Source: Vitis vinifera (taxonomy: Eukaryota; Streptophyta; Magnoliopsida; Vitales; Vitaceae). Taken from it: a stretch of DNA of 64,000 bases. The stretch is from NCBI RefSeq assembly GCF_030704535.1, contig NC_081817.1:6640001-6704000 (forward strand), read 5' to 3'. How positions within the stretch are numbered: the stretch's first letter is position 1; every line of letters begins with the position of its first letter. Shown here in pieces: positions 23,755 to 35,842 of the stretch. Under the pieces are notes generated by a model. The model saw nothing but the letters and a program-made list of their open reading frames with translations. It was not told where the DNA came from and did not search any database. The position numbers and the translations under genes were made by a program.

Positions 23755-24570
23755 AAAAACCTAGAAGAGACAAAATGAGTACACACGAAGTATACAAGCA
23801 ACACCCAAGAACTTAGGATAAAAGAATGATTCTAAGACAAAGAATGATTCTCTAAATACACCTTACCCCAATTCACAAAAGTGTACAAAAAAAGAAGTTT
23901 TAAAGCTTGATTGGATCGTTCAGTGTCATTGAACACTCTTTCATTTCTTTCCTTCCATAAGGTTCACATTAAACAAAAGGGGGCAACCCTCCAAGCCTTT
24001 TCTTTTCTCTTATTCACAAAAGCACTATGTCAACCTATCAAATTCCTTTTGATTGAGGAATGTAGGACCCATTGCACATCAAAAAGAGAGAAAAGCAAGC
24101 TTCATAGCAATATAGCCTTCTTACAAAAAAGGATCAAGTGGTCATTGGTTTCCTCGTCCACTTTACACAAGTAACACCTATTTGGCATATTTCAACCCCT
24201 TCTTTTGAGCTGATCAATGGTCAAGATTCTGTTCCAAGACGCTTCCCAAGCAAAAAGCTTACCCTCATGGAGCCCAAGATCTCCAAATAATACTCAAGGA
24301 AAAGGGTCACTAGAGGCTTTTGTGAGGAAGCGGTAAAGAAATCTAACAAAAAATGATCCGTTCTCGCTATTCTTCCAACTCAAAACATCCTCTACATCTA
24401 TATTCAAAACCAAATGATGGAGTTTCCGAAGCAAGCCCTTCACCTCTTCCATTTCCCAATCGTTAAAGTGTCTTGAAAACAAAGGATTCCAACTACCCAC
24501 CTATCCACCCTCCTCCCAAACATCAAACACCCATTGATCCTTATTGATCGCCAATCGGAACAAATTAGGG
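23755..24570 (-). pseudogene. LINE remnant: end of the reverse-transcriptase ORF with zf-RVT domain
   Basis: The minus-strand frames read, in order, SWNPLFSRHFNDWEMEEV, SWKNSENGSFFVRFLYRFL, FAWEASWNRILTIDQLKRRG, MPNRCYLCKVDEETNDHLIL and SLFDVQWVLHSSIKRN. This is the zinc-binding C-terminal part of plant non-LTR reverse-transcriptase proteins. Several stops and shifts break it. The 5' part is missing, and I could not place the poly(A) end. Confidence 0.8.
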
Positions 24571-25439
24571 AAAACATCTTTACAATTTTAAAAAATAATT
24601 TAGAACTTAAAACCCAACCCAATCACCATTACTTAAATATGTAGATATAATAAAAAAAATCTAACTAATTTATATTTAAAAAATTAACCATACTTGTTTT
24701 TAAATTCATTTTAAATAAAATATTATTAGCCATAATTACTTTTAGTTATAAAAAAAAAATCAAATATATCTTTACAAAGATGTTAATAACCATATTCTAT
24801 AATATGTTTAAAATAGTATCATTTTTTAATACAAACAATTTATTTTTTTTGTTTTAATTAAATATGTAGAACCTTTTTTATTTTTAATCAGATTTGAATT
24901 AAATTTCATTAATATTTTATATTTATTGAATTTACAAATTTTTAAGAAAATTCAAGTAAAAATTTTATTTTTAAAAACAACTAAAATTCATTTATCCAAA
25001 AGAATTTTTGGTTTTGTTTTGTTTTTTTTTTTTTTTTTGAGAAATGTTTTTAAAAACAACTTCCCAAACACCCTTGTTTTTTAAAAAACATAAAATAAAA
25101 AATAAAAATAAATGAAGAGTTTTTTTTTTTTTTTTTTTGTTCTTTTAACTTAAAAACAAGTTTTTAAGAGACATGATCCTATGATTCTTAGTTGAATAAG
25201 GTTCTCAAGTTCACAATAATCATGGTATGATGCTCAAGCAAGTGCTTGAAAGTTGAAAATGCAGTGTCAAAAATTCGTTAAAATGAAAAAGCCTTCTTGA
25301 AACAAACACACCTAAAGCTTAAAGGATGGAGTGGATGGGAGATGTTTTGAATTCAATTTCAAAATGGTGTTTGTGAGTGGGAGATGTTTTGAATTCAATT
25401 TCAAAAAGGTGTTTGTGAGGGATGTCTCTTGGTTCTGCC

Positions 25440-25560
25440 AGGATTTAATAGGCAAATGAAGAAATTATATTAATAGAACCAAAGCACACACGTTGTATAC
25501 AACAGACGCCAAAAGGCAAAAATAGAAAAGGTAGGGCAACAAAGACAAAAGTCTCTTCAT
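25440..25560 (-). mobile_element. Possible LINE 3' end remnant
   Basis: On the minus strand the string TGTATACAACGTGTGTGC, then CTATTAATATAATTTC and TTTGCCTATTAAATCC, resembles the 3' tails of the other LINEs in this window. It is short and diverged. It could instead be 3' flank of the shugoshin gene. Confidence 0.3.
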
Positions 25561-25993
25561 GACAACCCTAGCCAATCTATAAACTCTATCATAGATAAGG
25601 CAACCACCCCCCATCAGGATATACAATTTCACCCACATCAGAAGGTTACAAAGAAAACTAAGATTTAATGCTACAACCAGTTTTAATGTGTTTACGAGAG
25701 AGCATGCTTTGCCAGGAAATCTAGTCTGTTTCAATACATTTCAATGAAATACAACTATGTCAACCTACGCATTTTCGTAAGCATCATCCGCAGATGATAG
25801 AGAAAGAATATATGATATGAAAGTTACAGTTAGGTTAGAAGCATGCATCCCAGGAATGTCAGTTGAACAAAAATACATGAAAGCAACAATATCACAGGGC
25901 ACAAGAAACAGTGGATGCAAGAAAAGAAAAATTAGTCTTCTCCATTCTCTTCCGCTACTCTTTTCAACAATATTCTCAGGGGGAAGAATTGAC

Positions 25994-28208
25994 TCACTCT
26001 GATCTCCGCATCTTTACATTAATTGGAATTTCCTTGTAGGACTGAACCTTCTCAGCTGCTCGACGTAAGGGCCTTCCAATAGATGATCTTCGAAATTCTG
26101 GAGTTGCAACTTCAAGGGCACCATCTCCATTGGCTTTTTTTCCAGATGAACCCAAGGAAGTTGGACAATTATCATGCATTGGATCATCATGCAGCTGGGA
26201 GGCAGGAAATTTGGCATCATCTATCTCAAACAAGTCTTCAGTGGGTTCAGATTTCACAGATATAAACCTAGTAGATTGCCGTCTTGACTGCAGCCTGTTT
26301 TGTAAACACAAAAAACACACGAGTTTGTTTTTGTTTTTATTCTTTTCCTTTTCTTTTTCTTTTTTTCAATCTTGGTGAAAGAAAAGGGAAAAGAAGGAGA
26401 AAGCATTTGTCAACATTAACTAGCATGCACAAACCTACTTTTTGTTTTCAGCTTTATCTTTTTCTTGGACTTGTTTGCTAGAAGACGGGCTAACGATAGC
26501 TGCAAGCAATCAATGAAGTATAGAGATCACTCTTAAGTCAGAAAGAAATTCATTCAGGAATTCTCAATGGGCTACCAGATTTCAGTACTTACACTGGTTT
26601 TTTGATTGCCGCCTCTTTGTAGTACAAGGTTTATCATCACTTTTATCTTCTTGTAAGGATTCCCCTGCCTCCTCACACTTGATTGTTCCCACCTTATAGT
26701 AGGAAAAAGAGAAATGTACAAATAACATATGATGCTGAGATCAAAAAACAAATTTTGAAATGTATAGGGTAACCACTAATGCAATTTTCTTAAATACCTG
26801 ATTGCCAGTTTTTTTATATGTTTTCTTCTTCGCCTTCTCCTGGGAAAAACAACCATTAAATAAAAGTCAATGGTGCAATTTATTATACTACTGATCTTAT
26901 TCACACACGTGTATAGCAATAATGGCTACACCGACCTCCAATTCTGAATTTCTCACTTGAAGTATGCCGTTTTTGCAGCCAAGCTCGTGATGTAGTACTC
27001 TTAACTGAAAAATGCATAAAAAATGAACTGTAATAGGAATCAAATAGGACGGCCATTTCTAATCCAATGGGTTGTCTAGTAAAGCTTACCCTATCTTTGC
27101 CTGAATTAAGTTCCTGCACAATTATTGAAATATGAATCAGTACCATCACTTACCAAGAACCAATATCTGTCATAAGCAAACTAATATACACTCAAAACAA
27201 AATGAACACCAGGGTTTTGAAAATGGGTTGGGGACACAGACCGCCAACATCTGGCTGTTTGCTTGTGCAAGCTGCAAGTTCTGTTGCTGAAGTTTCTGCA
27301 AACAGATTCGCAGTTTCTGCAACTCAATTCCAGTCACTTCAATGATTTTACTGATAACTGAATTAAGAAAATCCAGCCAAAAAAATTCCAAAGAAATTGA
27401 ATAACAAAGTCAATGTAAACAATAAAAAACCATGACACTTTCATTCCAACATGAAGAACACAATTTCCAAAAAAATTGAATAACAAAGGTAAAGGATACT
27501 TTCGGTCTGCAAGAAGCTTTGCCAATGCCATATTTTCCTGGATCACAATTTCCAAAGAACCAAATAAGGTAAAGTAGCCACTTCACATGAAGAACACAAT
27601 AACCCCAGAAGCAAAATAGTTGAAAGCAATGTAGCAATACCTGGTGAAGATGCTCGATATACTCTTTAGTAGTAGGGGGAATGGTCAGCGGTTTTTCAAC
27701 TTGGGTTGTGGGTTTAGATTTTTTCTCTTGAAAGTTGCTAATGTCAGCGAGCCTTTTCCTTGGTGTGTTCCCAAAAGATCCTTTCACCATTTTTTCTCTT
27801 TTTGCTTTATTATCTGATATCCACAACAATTTTCTCTTCATTCAGCAAACCCTATGCCTAAAAACCCTTAACAATCCATTTGGCTAAAGAGCAATTTAGA
27901 AAAGAAGATAGGAATTATAGGAGCTGGAATCTAGATTTTCAGGACATGAGAAAACAATAAAATCTCTAACTCATCAAACCCTACCAACAAAACTTTCTTA
28001 GCAATTCAAAAAAAAAAAGGAAAAAAAAAATGAAGGATTAAGACTGTAAGGCAACAGGGATTAGCACATGGCAAGCCTAGAACAACCTAAAAATATAAAG
28101 ATTACAAAGAAGCAAGAAAACCCTAGAAAAATTCATCAAGAAATGGAGAAAAATCTAGTAAAATGTAGTACCTTCAACTCCCGGATCGAGAACCAATAAA
28201 CCCTCCAT
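25994..28208 (-). CDS. SGO1: Shugoshin (centromeric cohesin protector), ten exons
   Basis: Exons from the start: 28172-28208, 27641-27813, 27500-27537, 27242-27350, 27090-27113, 26936-27004, 26798-26839, 26593-26692, 26439-26499 and 25994-26294. All junctions are GT/AG and phases close, giving 317 residues. The N-terminus is MEGLLVLDPGVEDNKAKREK. The coiled coil (about residues 50-150) contains ENMALAKLLADRNKIIEV and LRICLQKLQQQNLQLAQANS. The basic shugoshin C-terminal motif is GRPLRRAAEKVQSYKEIPIN, followed by VKMRRSE. Shugoshins bind PP2A and protect centromeric cohesin, mainly in meiosis. This window also carries a PP2A B' gene; that may be chance. SGO1 versus SGO2 was not settled. Exon 3 (38 nt) and exon 5 (24 nt) are microexons. 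An alternative in-frame ATG at 27841 would need intron retention and loses the family N-terminus. Confidence 0.93.
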
Positions 28209-28252
28209 GGTGAAGACAGATTAAACAACTCTCAAGGGCCCCAATCCGCCAA

Positions 28253-28283
28253 TTCTCTCTCTCCCTCTCTCGCTCTCGCTCGC
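28253..28283. repeat. CT-rich microsatellite in the shugoshin 5' region
   Basis: A TC/CTCG run lies 45-75 bp upstream of the shugoshin start codon, so probably in the 5' UTR or core promoter. Such CT tracts are common near plant transcription starts. Confidence 0.7.
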
Positions 28284-28573
28284 TGAAACTCTGATGCCAA
28301 GTTTCAACTTCCAACTTAGTGTCCATCAAAGGTAGAGAACAGTAATGGGAGTTGTTTGAGGGTAAAAGAGTAAAATCATATGGAAAGACCTTAGCTTCGG
28401 AAACCCAACGTCTTCCCGAGCCTATTTTGAATCTATGCATTGACAAGGAATTTGGCTCCCTTTACCCAAACCTGAAGGCAAGTGACAGGTGGCATGAGAT
28501 CGTAGGACAATTAAGATCAGGGAACTTTGGTACATTTCATACACTTACAATTTTCAAAAAGTGCACTATATAA

Positions 28574-29040
28574 AATCTAAGTCTGAAATAAAAATGCAAA
28601 AAATAAAATCATGTATAAATAATAAAATTAAAATAAAAAATAATAAATTTAAGGAATAAAGTGATGTGATAGATTTAGGTTAAAAAAAATCAAAATTAAT
28701 TGTGTATATGAATTAATATAATTAATCCCATTTTTCGTTATGTACCAATAAAGGACTAATATTTCATTTAGAAAGTCACCTTTGATTTACATTAAAAACA
28801 CTATAAGTATTTTTTTTTCATAATAGAAGTGGTTTTTCAAAATTTTAAAAGTATTTTTAGAATTTCGTCAAATAAATTTTTTTTTAATGATAAGAGCACT
28901 TCCTAAAATTATTATCATAATGAGCGTAAGTAAAGCATTTTGTTATTTATTCCTTAGAAAGTTTCTATTCACGTATTATTTCTATAAATAATCATAACAA
29001 CTTGAATTTAGGTTAATATTATAAATAATCAATCTTTTGA
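28574..29040. other. AT-rich upstream region of shugoshin, no gene
   Basis: Poly-A/T-rich sequence with no coding frame of note. Confidence 0.5.
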
Positions 29041-29552
29041 AAATCAGATAGTGTGTTTGGTAATGATTATAGGAAATGTTTTTATTCTTTTTAATACTTG
29101 AAAAATAAAAATTTTCAAATGTTATAAAATTTAAAAACACTTTATAAAATCATTACCAAACGTATTCTTAGAGTGTATTTGACAGTAATTGTAAAAAATA
29201 TTTATAATTTTTATAATACTTGAAAATTTTTATCTATCAAGTATTAAAGATATTAGAAATACTTTTTAAAATCATTACTAAACATACTCTAAGAGTCTGT
29301 TTGAGCATGATTCTAAAAGGTGTTTTTAACTAAAAAAATATTTTTGAAAAAACATTAGATGTATGAAAAAATTTAGGAAACATTTTTTAAAATTTAAAAA
29401 ATCACTTATAGCATTGAAAAATCACTTAGAACTCAGTTGATAGTGATTATATGAAGCATTTTTAATATTTCTAATACTTAGAAAAATTTTATCATTCAAC
29501 TGTTAGAAATGTTAAAAACTCTTCCTAGAATTACTCTTAAACAGACTCTAAA
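29041..29552. repeat. Tandem cluster of small palindromic MITE-like units
   Basis: At least four units of about 110-150 bp follow one another. Each starts like GTGTGTTTGGTAATGATT or GTGTATTTGACAGTAATT and ends with its inverse (AAATCATTACCAAACGTA, ATCATTACTAAACATACTC). Junctions read TCTTAGAG or TCTAAGAG. The same family forms the array at 35.1-35.8 kb. Confidence 0.75.
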
Positions 29553-30112
29553 TCCACTTATGTGTTGATCTTTTTCCAATTCCGTTAAAATTGGTTTCAA
29601 CTTTCTAATAATATTTTTAAAATTTTATATATTTAATAACATAGTTTTATTTTAGAATAAAACTAATTATATTATTAGAAAAAAGTAAAAACTGAGAATA
29701 GAAAACATTTATGCATAGCATTGGCATACATTTTAAGATATTTTGAGCCCATATATCTACAGAGTCTGATGGGCTTTAAATTCTGGGCCTTATAGGGTCC
29801 ATTTTGGGCCTACGCCCAAAATATTGGGCTAATTATTTCAATACGCACTGCATAAAGATTTTGAACATCATGAAAAACAATTTGATTTCCAAAAAATAAA
29901 ATTAATGAGTACTTTAGTTTTTATGATATTTAGTTGCTAAAGTTTTTTTATTTTTATTTTGAAACTGGAAGATAATATTTTAATTTTTTGAAAAAGTAAC
30001 TTATTTTAGAAAACATTCGGAAAATAACTTTATTTAAAAAAATCGAGAACAATTCTCATTTTTAATACCAAACAAGCACTAAAATTTTGATAAAATTTAA
30101 TAATTAATTTTA

Positions 30113-30491
30113 AGGTTTAATACACTTTACCCCCTCAACCTATCACCTATTTTGCATATTGCCTTTTCAAGTTTAAAATCCAACAAAATTCCTTTAAACT
30201 TTTTAAAAATCAGCATTATGCATTTTTTGTTGGACGATGTTAACTTGATTGAACGAAAATGTCATATGCTTTGTACGTGACTTAATAAGTGAGGAAAGAT
30301 TTGTTTGAATCACCGAAACAAAGCTTTCTCCCTCTTCATTCCTCTTCATTCTTCCTTTGAAACCCTAAATCCTTAAACACCTAAAAATTCAAAACCCTAA
30401 AATCCTAAAACTCAAGCTTTGTGAAAAAAAAATGTTGGGAGATTAATAGATCTTATTGTTTATTGTTACGAGGGTAAAGTGTATTAAACCT
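30113..30491. mobile_element. Non-autonomous Mutator-type MITE, 9-bp TSD
   Basis: A perfect 20-bp terminal inverted repeat AGGTTTAATACACTTTACCC lies at both ends. TTAATTTTA flanks both sides (30104-30112 and 30492-30500). A 9-bp duplication points to the Mutator (MULE) superfamily. Length is 379 bp. The interior has no coding capacity and contains AAACCCTAAATCC-like strings. Confidence 0.88.
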
Positions 30492-30762
30492 TTAATTTTA
30501 TTAGTTGTATATGAAATTCGACACCTTTTTTCTTGTTGCCAATACTAAGCAATTTTTGCAAAAAAATTCTTAAGGAGGTAAAAACATTTTCCCTCCAAAT
30601 TCAAGCCTAATTAACACATCCTAATAGTTACAAATTCTAGTTCCTAAAAAATATCAAGAAAAGAAAAAAAATATTAAAAAATAAATTTCTTACCGTTTGA
30701 CTATAAAAAAAAATAAATATAACTAAAATTAATTAAAAGTTTTTATATATTTAAATTATTTA

Positions 30763-30764
<2 letters not shown>

Positions 30765-30807
<43 letters not shown>
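30765..30807. repeat. (TA)n microsatellite
   Basis: About 20 uninterrupted TA units. Confidence 0.95.
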
Positions 30808-30812
<5 letters not shown>

Positions 30813-31542
30813 GTTAAATAAGTTCAAAATCACATAAAAAATAATTTATTAATTTTAAATTTTTTTGCCTTGTTTTTCTCTCTATTACCAAACAAAACCT
30901 TAAAGTGGTTTCCATTTGTCTTTTTCTTCTTTCTTGTCACTAGAAAAAGGAAGAAAGATGAAAGTGTAAGTTGCTAAAAGCATATTATAACAATAATAAT
31001 TAAAAAAAAAGGGATGCGTAATAAAAACCACTGAATTTACTATATAATACAAACGTAATGTTCAAAGTATGTCTTCAATTTGGATAACATTATTAAACAT
31101 ACTATCCTCTCATGTCTCGCCTTCAAACTCAGAAGTCAAGAGTCGGTCCATTCAAATACCCGGAAATTGCATCATTGAAAAAAAGTAAACAAAAACAAAA
31201 AGAAAGAAAGATTCCATCCATTATAAAAAATAAAAAATAAAAAATAAATAAAAGAAAGTAAGGGACCCATGATAGACAGATTGATAAATCTGTTAGATAC
31301 GTATGGGAGTGGTTAATTGACCATTGATGCCCACAACAAATAAGATGGAATAAATCCAAAATAAAAGTTTTCTTCCCCTCGTTGGCCAAGAACCTTTCCA
31401 CTTCAAACATGGGCCTTCCACTTCCTTCCACTTCCATTTCCACTTCAATACTTTTGATTTTCTTACATTTAAGATTCAAGGTGGGAAAAAGCAGATTTTA
31501 TTTTATTTTTTTAATTTTGGGTTCTCCATTTCAACAAAAACT

Positions 31543-31821
31543 TTGGAGCCATGCAAAGCATATAAACAAACTTTAAACAATCTAACGCGACTTTTTGGGT
31601 GCGGAGGCAATGTATCCGGGCTTTGCTTCCTGCCCTCATACACCTTATCCGATATCTTTGCGGCCCCCCGTGTTTACACCATGCGGTTGAGGTTTGTGGA
31701 AGCAAATATCAATCGAATGGTATCGCTTTCGTATTGGATCGGAATCAATCTAATAACGGGACTTGGAGGTGTTAAGCTTCTTATCATCCCGATATCGAGC
31801 TATTTTTCGGCAGGACCGTAG
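31543..31821 (+). other. Unidentified higher-GC segment with a 92-codon frame
   Basis: This stretch stands out from its AT-rich surroundings by GC content and by a frame including GCGGNVSGLCFLPSYTL and YWIGINLITGLGGVKLLI. I recognise no family on either strand. It could be an organelle insertion, a gene fragment or a piece of a transposon. No start context or splice pattern supports a real gene. Confidence 0.2.
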
Positions 31822-32430
31822 AGTTTTAACCACCAAGATATGGATGAATTGATGTGTGTATTATTACTTTGTATATTACTTATGTTTTACAAGTTTTAAT
31901 CTTGAATATATTTGTTTTGTACTCGATGTTTAGAAGTACTTTGATTTTATGTATGCTTTCATCGTGGAATATGACTCGGTGCCTTTTGGACATACTTCTT
32001 ATTTTCTATTTTTAAAATAAAAAAGTAGTAATAATTGTTGTATAAGAGATTAGAATTTTCAAAGATTTATATTAGAAAAGTAATGATTAAAAATTATTTA
32101 AAAAATTTAACATTTAAAAAAATTATTGTTTCAAGTTTTACAATATCTAGAAGTAATTTTTAAAAACATAAAGTAATTTTCTATTTTTTTTATAAGATAT
32201 TATACGTTTATATAGAAATTTTTGATTTTGAAAATAGAAAATAAGAAATATATTCGAACAGACATTTAGGCTGTGTTTTTTTTTTTTTACTTAATTTTAA
32301 ACAAAAACTTGAAATTAAATAATCTTTAATAGTGTTAAGAATTAAGTTATTTTTTTTTTTAATATGAGACAATTATATGCAAATTTATAATAAACAAAAT
32401 AAACACAATTGCATATAATTTAAAAAAATT
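31822..32430. other. AT-rich intergenic sequence
   Basis: No gene, no repeat ends and no RNA gene seen. Confidence 0.5.
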
Positions 32431-32439
32431 AGGGAAGAG

Positions 32440-33582
32440 AAAGTGCAAACACGAGAGTTTATAGTGGTTCGGCACTTCCTTGCCTACGTCCACTCTCCTC
32501 AACCTCCTAATCGAATGAGGGTTCCACTATCTTGAAGCTTCAACCAAGCTTCCAATCTCTTTACAATTGGATTATAGTTCCAATTCACCCTCTTGGATTT
32601 TTGGCTCCAAGCACCCTTTACACTTCTTCAAGAGATATCCCTCTTTTGAACAACCTCTCTAGTGATACCCCTCACTTGAGAAAATTTCTCACAAAGATAT
32701 ACAAATAATGATATCTCAAAATCCTAGTAATAGAACTTTAGGTTCAAAGATACAAGAAAAACTAGGATTGAATGGTGTACTAAAGATATGCAAGTTATGA
32801 AACAATGGTGCACTCAAAAACACTCTTCCAAGGCTCAAATATAATCAAGATTGATTTGGGAAGGTTTAGCTTATGAAACAATGAAGTTTGGAGACTTTTT
32901 ATAGAAGAAAAAAGTCATACTAGCCGTTGGGGGTTCGACCGGTCGAGCTAGGGGTCGACCGGTTGACTAGCCGTTAGGAAAAGTGACCGTTGGGCCTCAA
33001 CCGGACCTCAACCGGTCCTCGACTGGACCTCAACCTTGATCGGGAAGAGAAGGCCACTGGGAGAGAGAGAAAATTTTTTGTCTCGCTCAACCGATCCTCG
33101 ACCGGACGAGCACAACCGGTTGATTGGTTGAACCGGTTGAGCCATTCTTTTGGCTCAACACTCAACCTTTTTCAACTTAAAACCTTTTAACATAAGTTTG
33201 AAAATCATTTAACACAAGGTTTTAGTTGAAAACATGAAATCATCCAATTCTTAAGATATTTAAAACAATATTACTCTTGGATGATTTTGGTGCATAAATA
33301 AAGAATGAAATGCATGAAAGTCTTAATGCACCAACAACCTTACAAAGAGATCTTAAGAAGCTGTGGTCTTGAAAAACTCTTCTCTTTGAGGTGGTCTTCT
33401 TCTTCATGATTTCTCCTTGGTTTGATTTGTCTTTGGATTGTCACTTTGGAAGTTGTCTTGCCTAATCACACTTGAAATATGATCATTAGTTCTAAACCTT
33501 ATTTTGTTATCATCAAAATCAAGATTAATCAAACCTTGGTTTCACAAGAAATAAAGAAAAATCAATATATTTCTTTTAACAT
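32440..33582 (-). repeat. LTR-like repeat, minus orientation
   Basis: On the minus strand the block starts near TGTTAAAAGAAATATATTG and contains GATTTTGATGATAACAAAAT. It has a TATA box (TATAAAAAG, plus positions about 32893-32902) and continues into sequence around GTTCGGCACTTCC (plus strand). Such blocks are widespread in plant genomes as LTRs or LTR-derived repeats. No target duplication was found and no coding region adjoins it. Confidence 0.4.
32935..33145. repeat. Cluster of ACCGGTC/ACCGGTT motifs
   Basis: About eight copies of CGACCGGT-, CAACCGGT- or CTGGACC-like words in both orientations lie within 210 bp inside the LTR-like block. Several are palindromic around CCGG. Confidence 0.7.
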
Positions 33583-33599
33583 TGAGAAAAATGCCAAAT

Positions 33600-34460
33600 A
33601 TTTTAATTTTTTTCTACTCAATAAAAAATTTAAAACATAAATAATAAGTCAACAAAAAGTAAAATAAAAATAAAAATAATTTAAAATCTAAAAGTAAGTT
33701 GTTTTTAGTAAATAATTAAAAAAACAAATACCACCTTAAACTTTTTTTTTTGTAACTATTTTGTTTTTTTTTTTTGTTCTTACAAATAGAAAATAAGGTA
33801 TTTTCATAAAAACATTTTTGACTTATTTTTAATTATTTTTGTTTGCTTTTGAAAAATTGTTTTTGAAAATTGTTTTAAAAAATAATTATATAACCATAAA
33901 GAAAAAATAAAAATAAAGTACCACATATAAAATTTATTTTTAAAAACATACTTGAAATTTGAAAAAAAAAAAAAAGTTAAAACCCTTTTAGATTCCCAAA
34001 TAAAATTTTCTTTTACAAAATATCGTATATCAATTTGTAAATTGTTTTCAGAAATGTTTTATAAAAAAAAATACTTTCCACTTTCCAAATAAAGTCTTAC
34101 ATTTCATTATACACTTGAAATGATCGAGATTGTAAGTTTAACAATCGAAACAACGCTGCATCGTTTGCCATTGGGTATGGGCTTGAAAAATGGAGCATAT
34201 ATGAAGAGATCTATATATGGGCTTGGCATAGTGGGGCTAAATGGTGGGGTATGGACAAGCCATTGGGGTTTAGAAATAATGTCGGAGGGTTAGTTTGATA
34301 TTGATGGCACACCGGACACAAGGATCCAAAGCGGATTGGATGAAAACGACAGAGTAGGGAAGATTAGATGATGAATTTTTCAGTTCAAGCAAGCTATATA
34401 TTCCTCTTTGTATCATTCCTTGAATAATATTGCCTTTTGCCAAGCTCTTATACTTACCAA
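33600..34460. other. AT-rich intergenic sequence with A/T arms
   Basis: Long A and T runs (33730-34080) resemble the arms of MITE-like elements, but no borders are clear. No gene is seen. Confidence 0.45.
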
Positions 34461-34466
34461 GACTGG

Positions 34467-34672
34467 TTTATCTTCTAGTAAATTCAATTTTAATTGTGCC
34501 AAAACAAACTCAATTACGGTAGAAATTGATTGACCTTTTGATAAAGTATGGTTTAAAAATTAATGTAAGTTTATCTTCTAGTAAATTCAATTTTAATTGT
34601 GCCAAAACAAACTCAATTATTGTAGAAATTGATTGAGCTTTTGATAAAGTATGGTTTAAAATTTACTTTAAG
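34467..34672. repeat. 103-bp tandem duplication
   Basis: Copies start TTTATCTTCTAGTAAATTC at 34467 and 34570 and are nearly identical, ending GATAAAGTATGGTTTAAAA. Confidence 0.93.
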
Positions 34673-34885
34673 TTTTCAATTGTGACAACAATTCTGAAAA
34701 ATAGTTTTCGAGAATCATTTTTTAAAAATTGTTTTAAAATATTTTGTAAAACAGAAGTCTCTTTAAGAAGTTGAAATGATATTAATTTATTTTATATGTT
34801 TTTAAATATGGTTTAAAAATAATTTGGGACAATTGTGTTTTGGATCTAGTTGGACACAAAAATATGATATTAATCTTTAAGAAGT

Positions 34886-34965
34886 TTCTTTCTTTCTTTC
34901 TTTCTTTTCTTTTCTTTTTCTTTTTTTTTTTCTTTCTTTTCCTTTTTTTTTCTTTTTTTTTTAAA
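34886..34965. repeat. TTTC/T-rich low-complexity tract
   Basis: A TTTC tetranucleotide run that degrades into poly-T with scattered C. Confidence 0.9.
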
Positions 34966-35059
34966 AGAGCTTTTTATGTAAAATTATTTTCTAAAAATAA
35001 TGTAAAAAAAGACTAAAAAATCAACATGTTGAGACTATTAAACTTGTAGACATATCACC

Positions 35060-35842
35060 ATGTAAAATAAAATTGTGTTGAAAAGTGATTTTATAAAATA
35101 TTTTAAATATTTTTAACACTCAAATGATAAAAATTTTGAGATGTTAAAAAATGATAAAAATATTGAAGTGTTAGAAAAGTAAAAAAAACGCTTCCTAAAA
35201 TCACCACCAAAGAGGCAACCTCTTTGGTAGTGAATTTGGAAAGTGTTTTTACCACTTCTAATATTTGAAAGATAAAAACTTTCAAGTGCTAGAAATATTA
35301 GAAGTACTTCTTAAAATCACTATTAAGTAGGCTTTTAAGAATGTATTTAATAGTGATTTTAGTATAATCACTATCAAACGCACTTTATAAGAAGTGTTTA
35401 TAATATTTTTAATACTTGAAGTATGAAATTTTTTAAGTATTACAAAGGTTAAAAACACTTTCTAAAATCACCATCAAATACAATTTAAGAGCTCATTTGA
35501 CAGTGATTTTAAGAAGTGCTTCTAATATTTTTATTATTTGAAAATTTTTATCATTCAAGTATTAGAATGATTAAAAATATTTTTTTGAATCATTATCAAA
35601 CATACTCTAAAAGTGTATTTGACAGTAGTTCTAGAAAGTGTTTTTACCATTTTTAGTATTTAAAAAATTTATTTTTTAAGTATTAAAAAATGAAAAATAT
35701 TTATTAAAATTATTGTGAAATACATTCTAAGAGTGCCTGATTTTAAAAAATATTTATAATATTTTAAATATTTTAATAATAATAAATTTTAAATATTAAA
35801 AATATTAAACGTTTTCTAAAATTATTAACAAACGTACTCTAA
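35060..35842. repeat. Tandem array of about six to seven palindromic MITE-like units
   Basis: Units of about 105-140 bp lie end to end. Left halves read like GTGTATTTGACAGTAGTTCT, right halves like AAAATCACTATCAAACGC. A shortened unit (about 35334-35385) keeps only the arm tips. The same family lies at 29.0-29.6 kb. Confidence 0.8.

Noticed and set aside
27814-27841. ATG at 27841 as the shugoshin start
   Set aside because: It needs reading through a good acceptor (ATATCAG) and loses the MEGLLVLDPGVE first exon that splices in frame.
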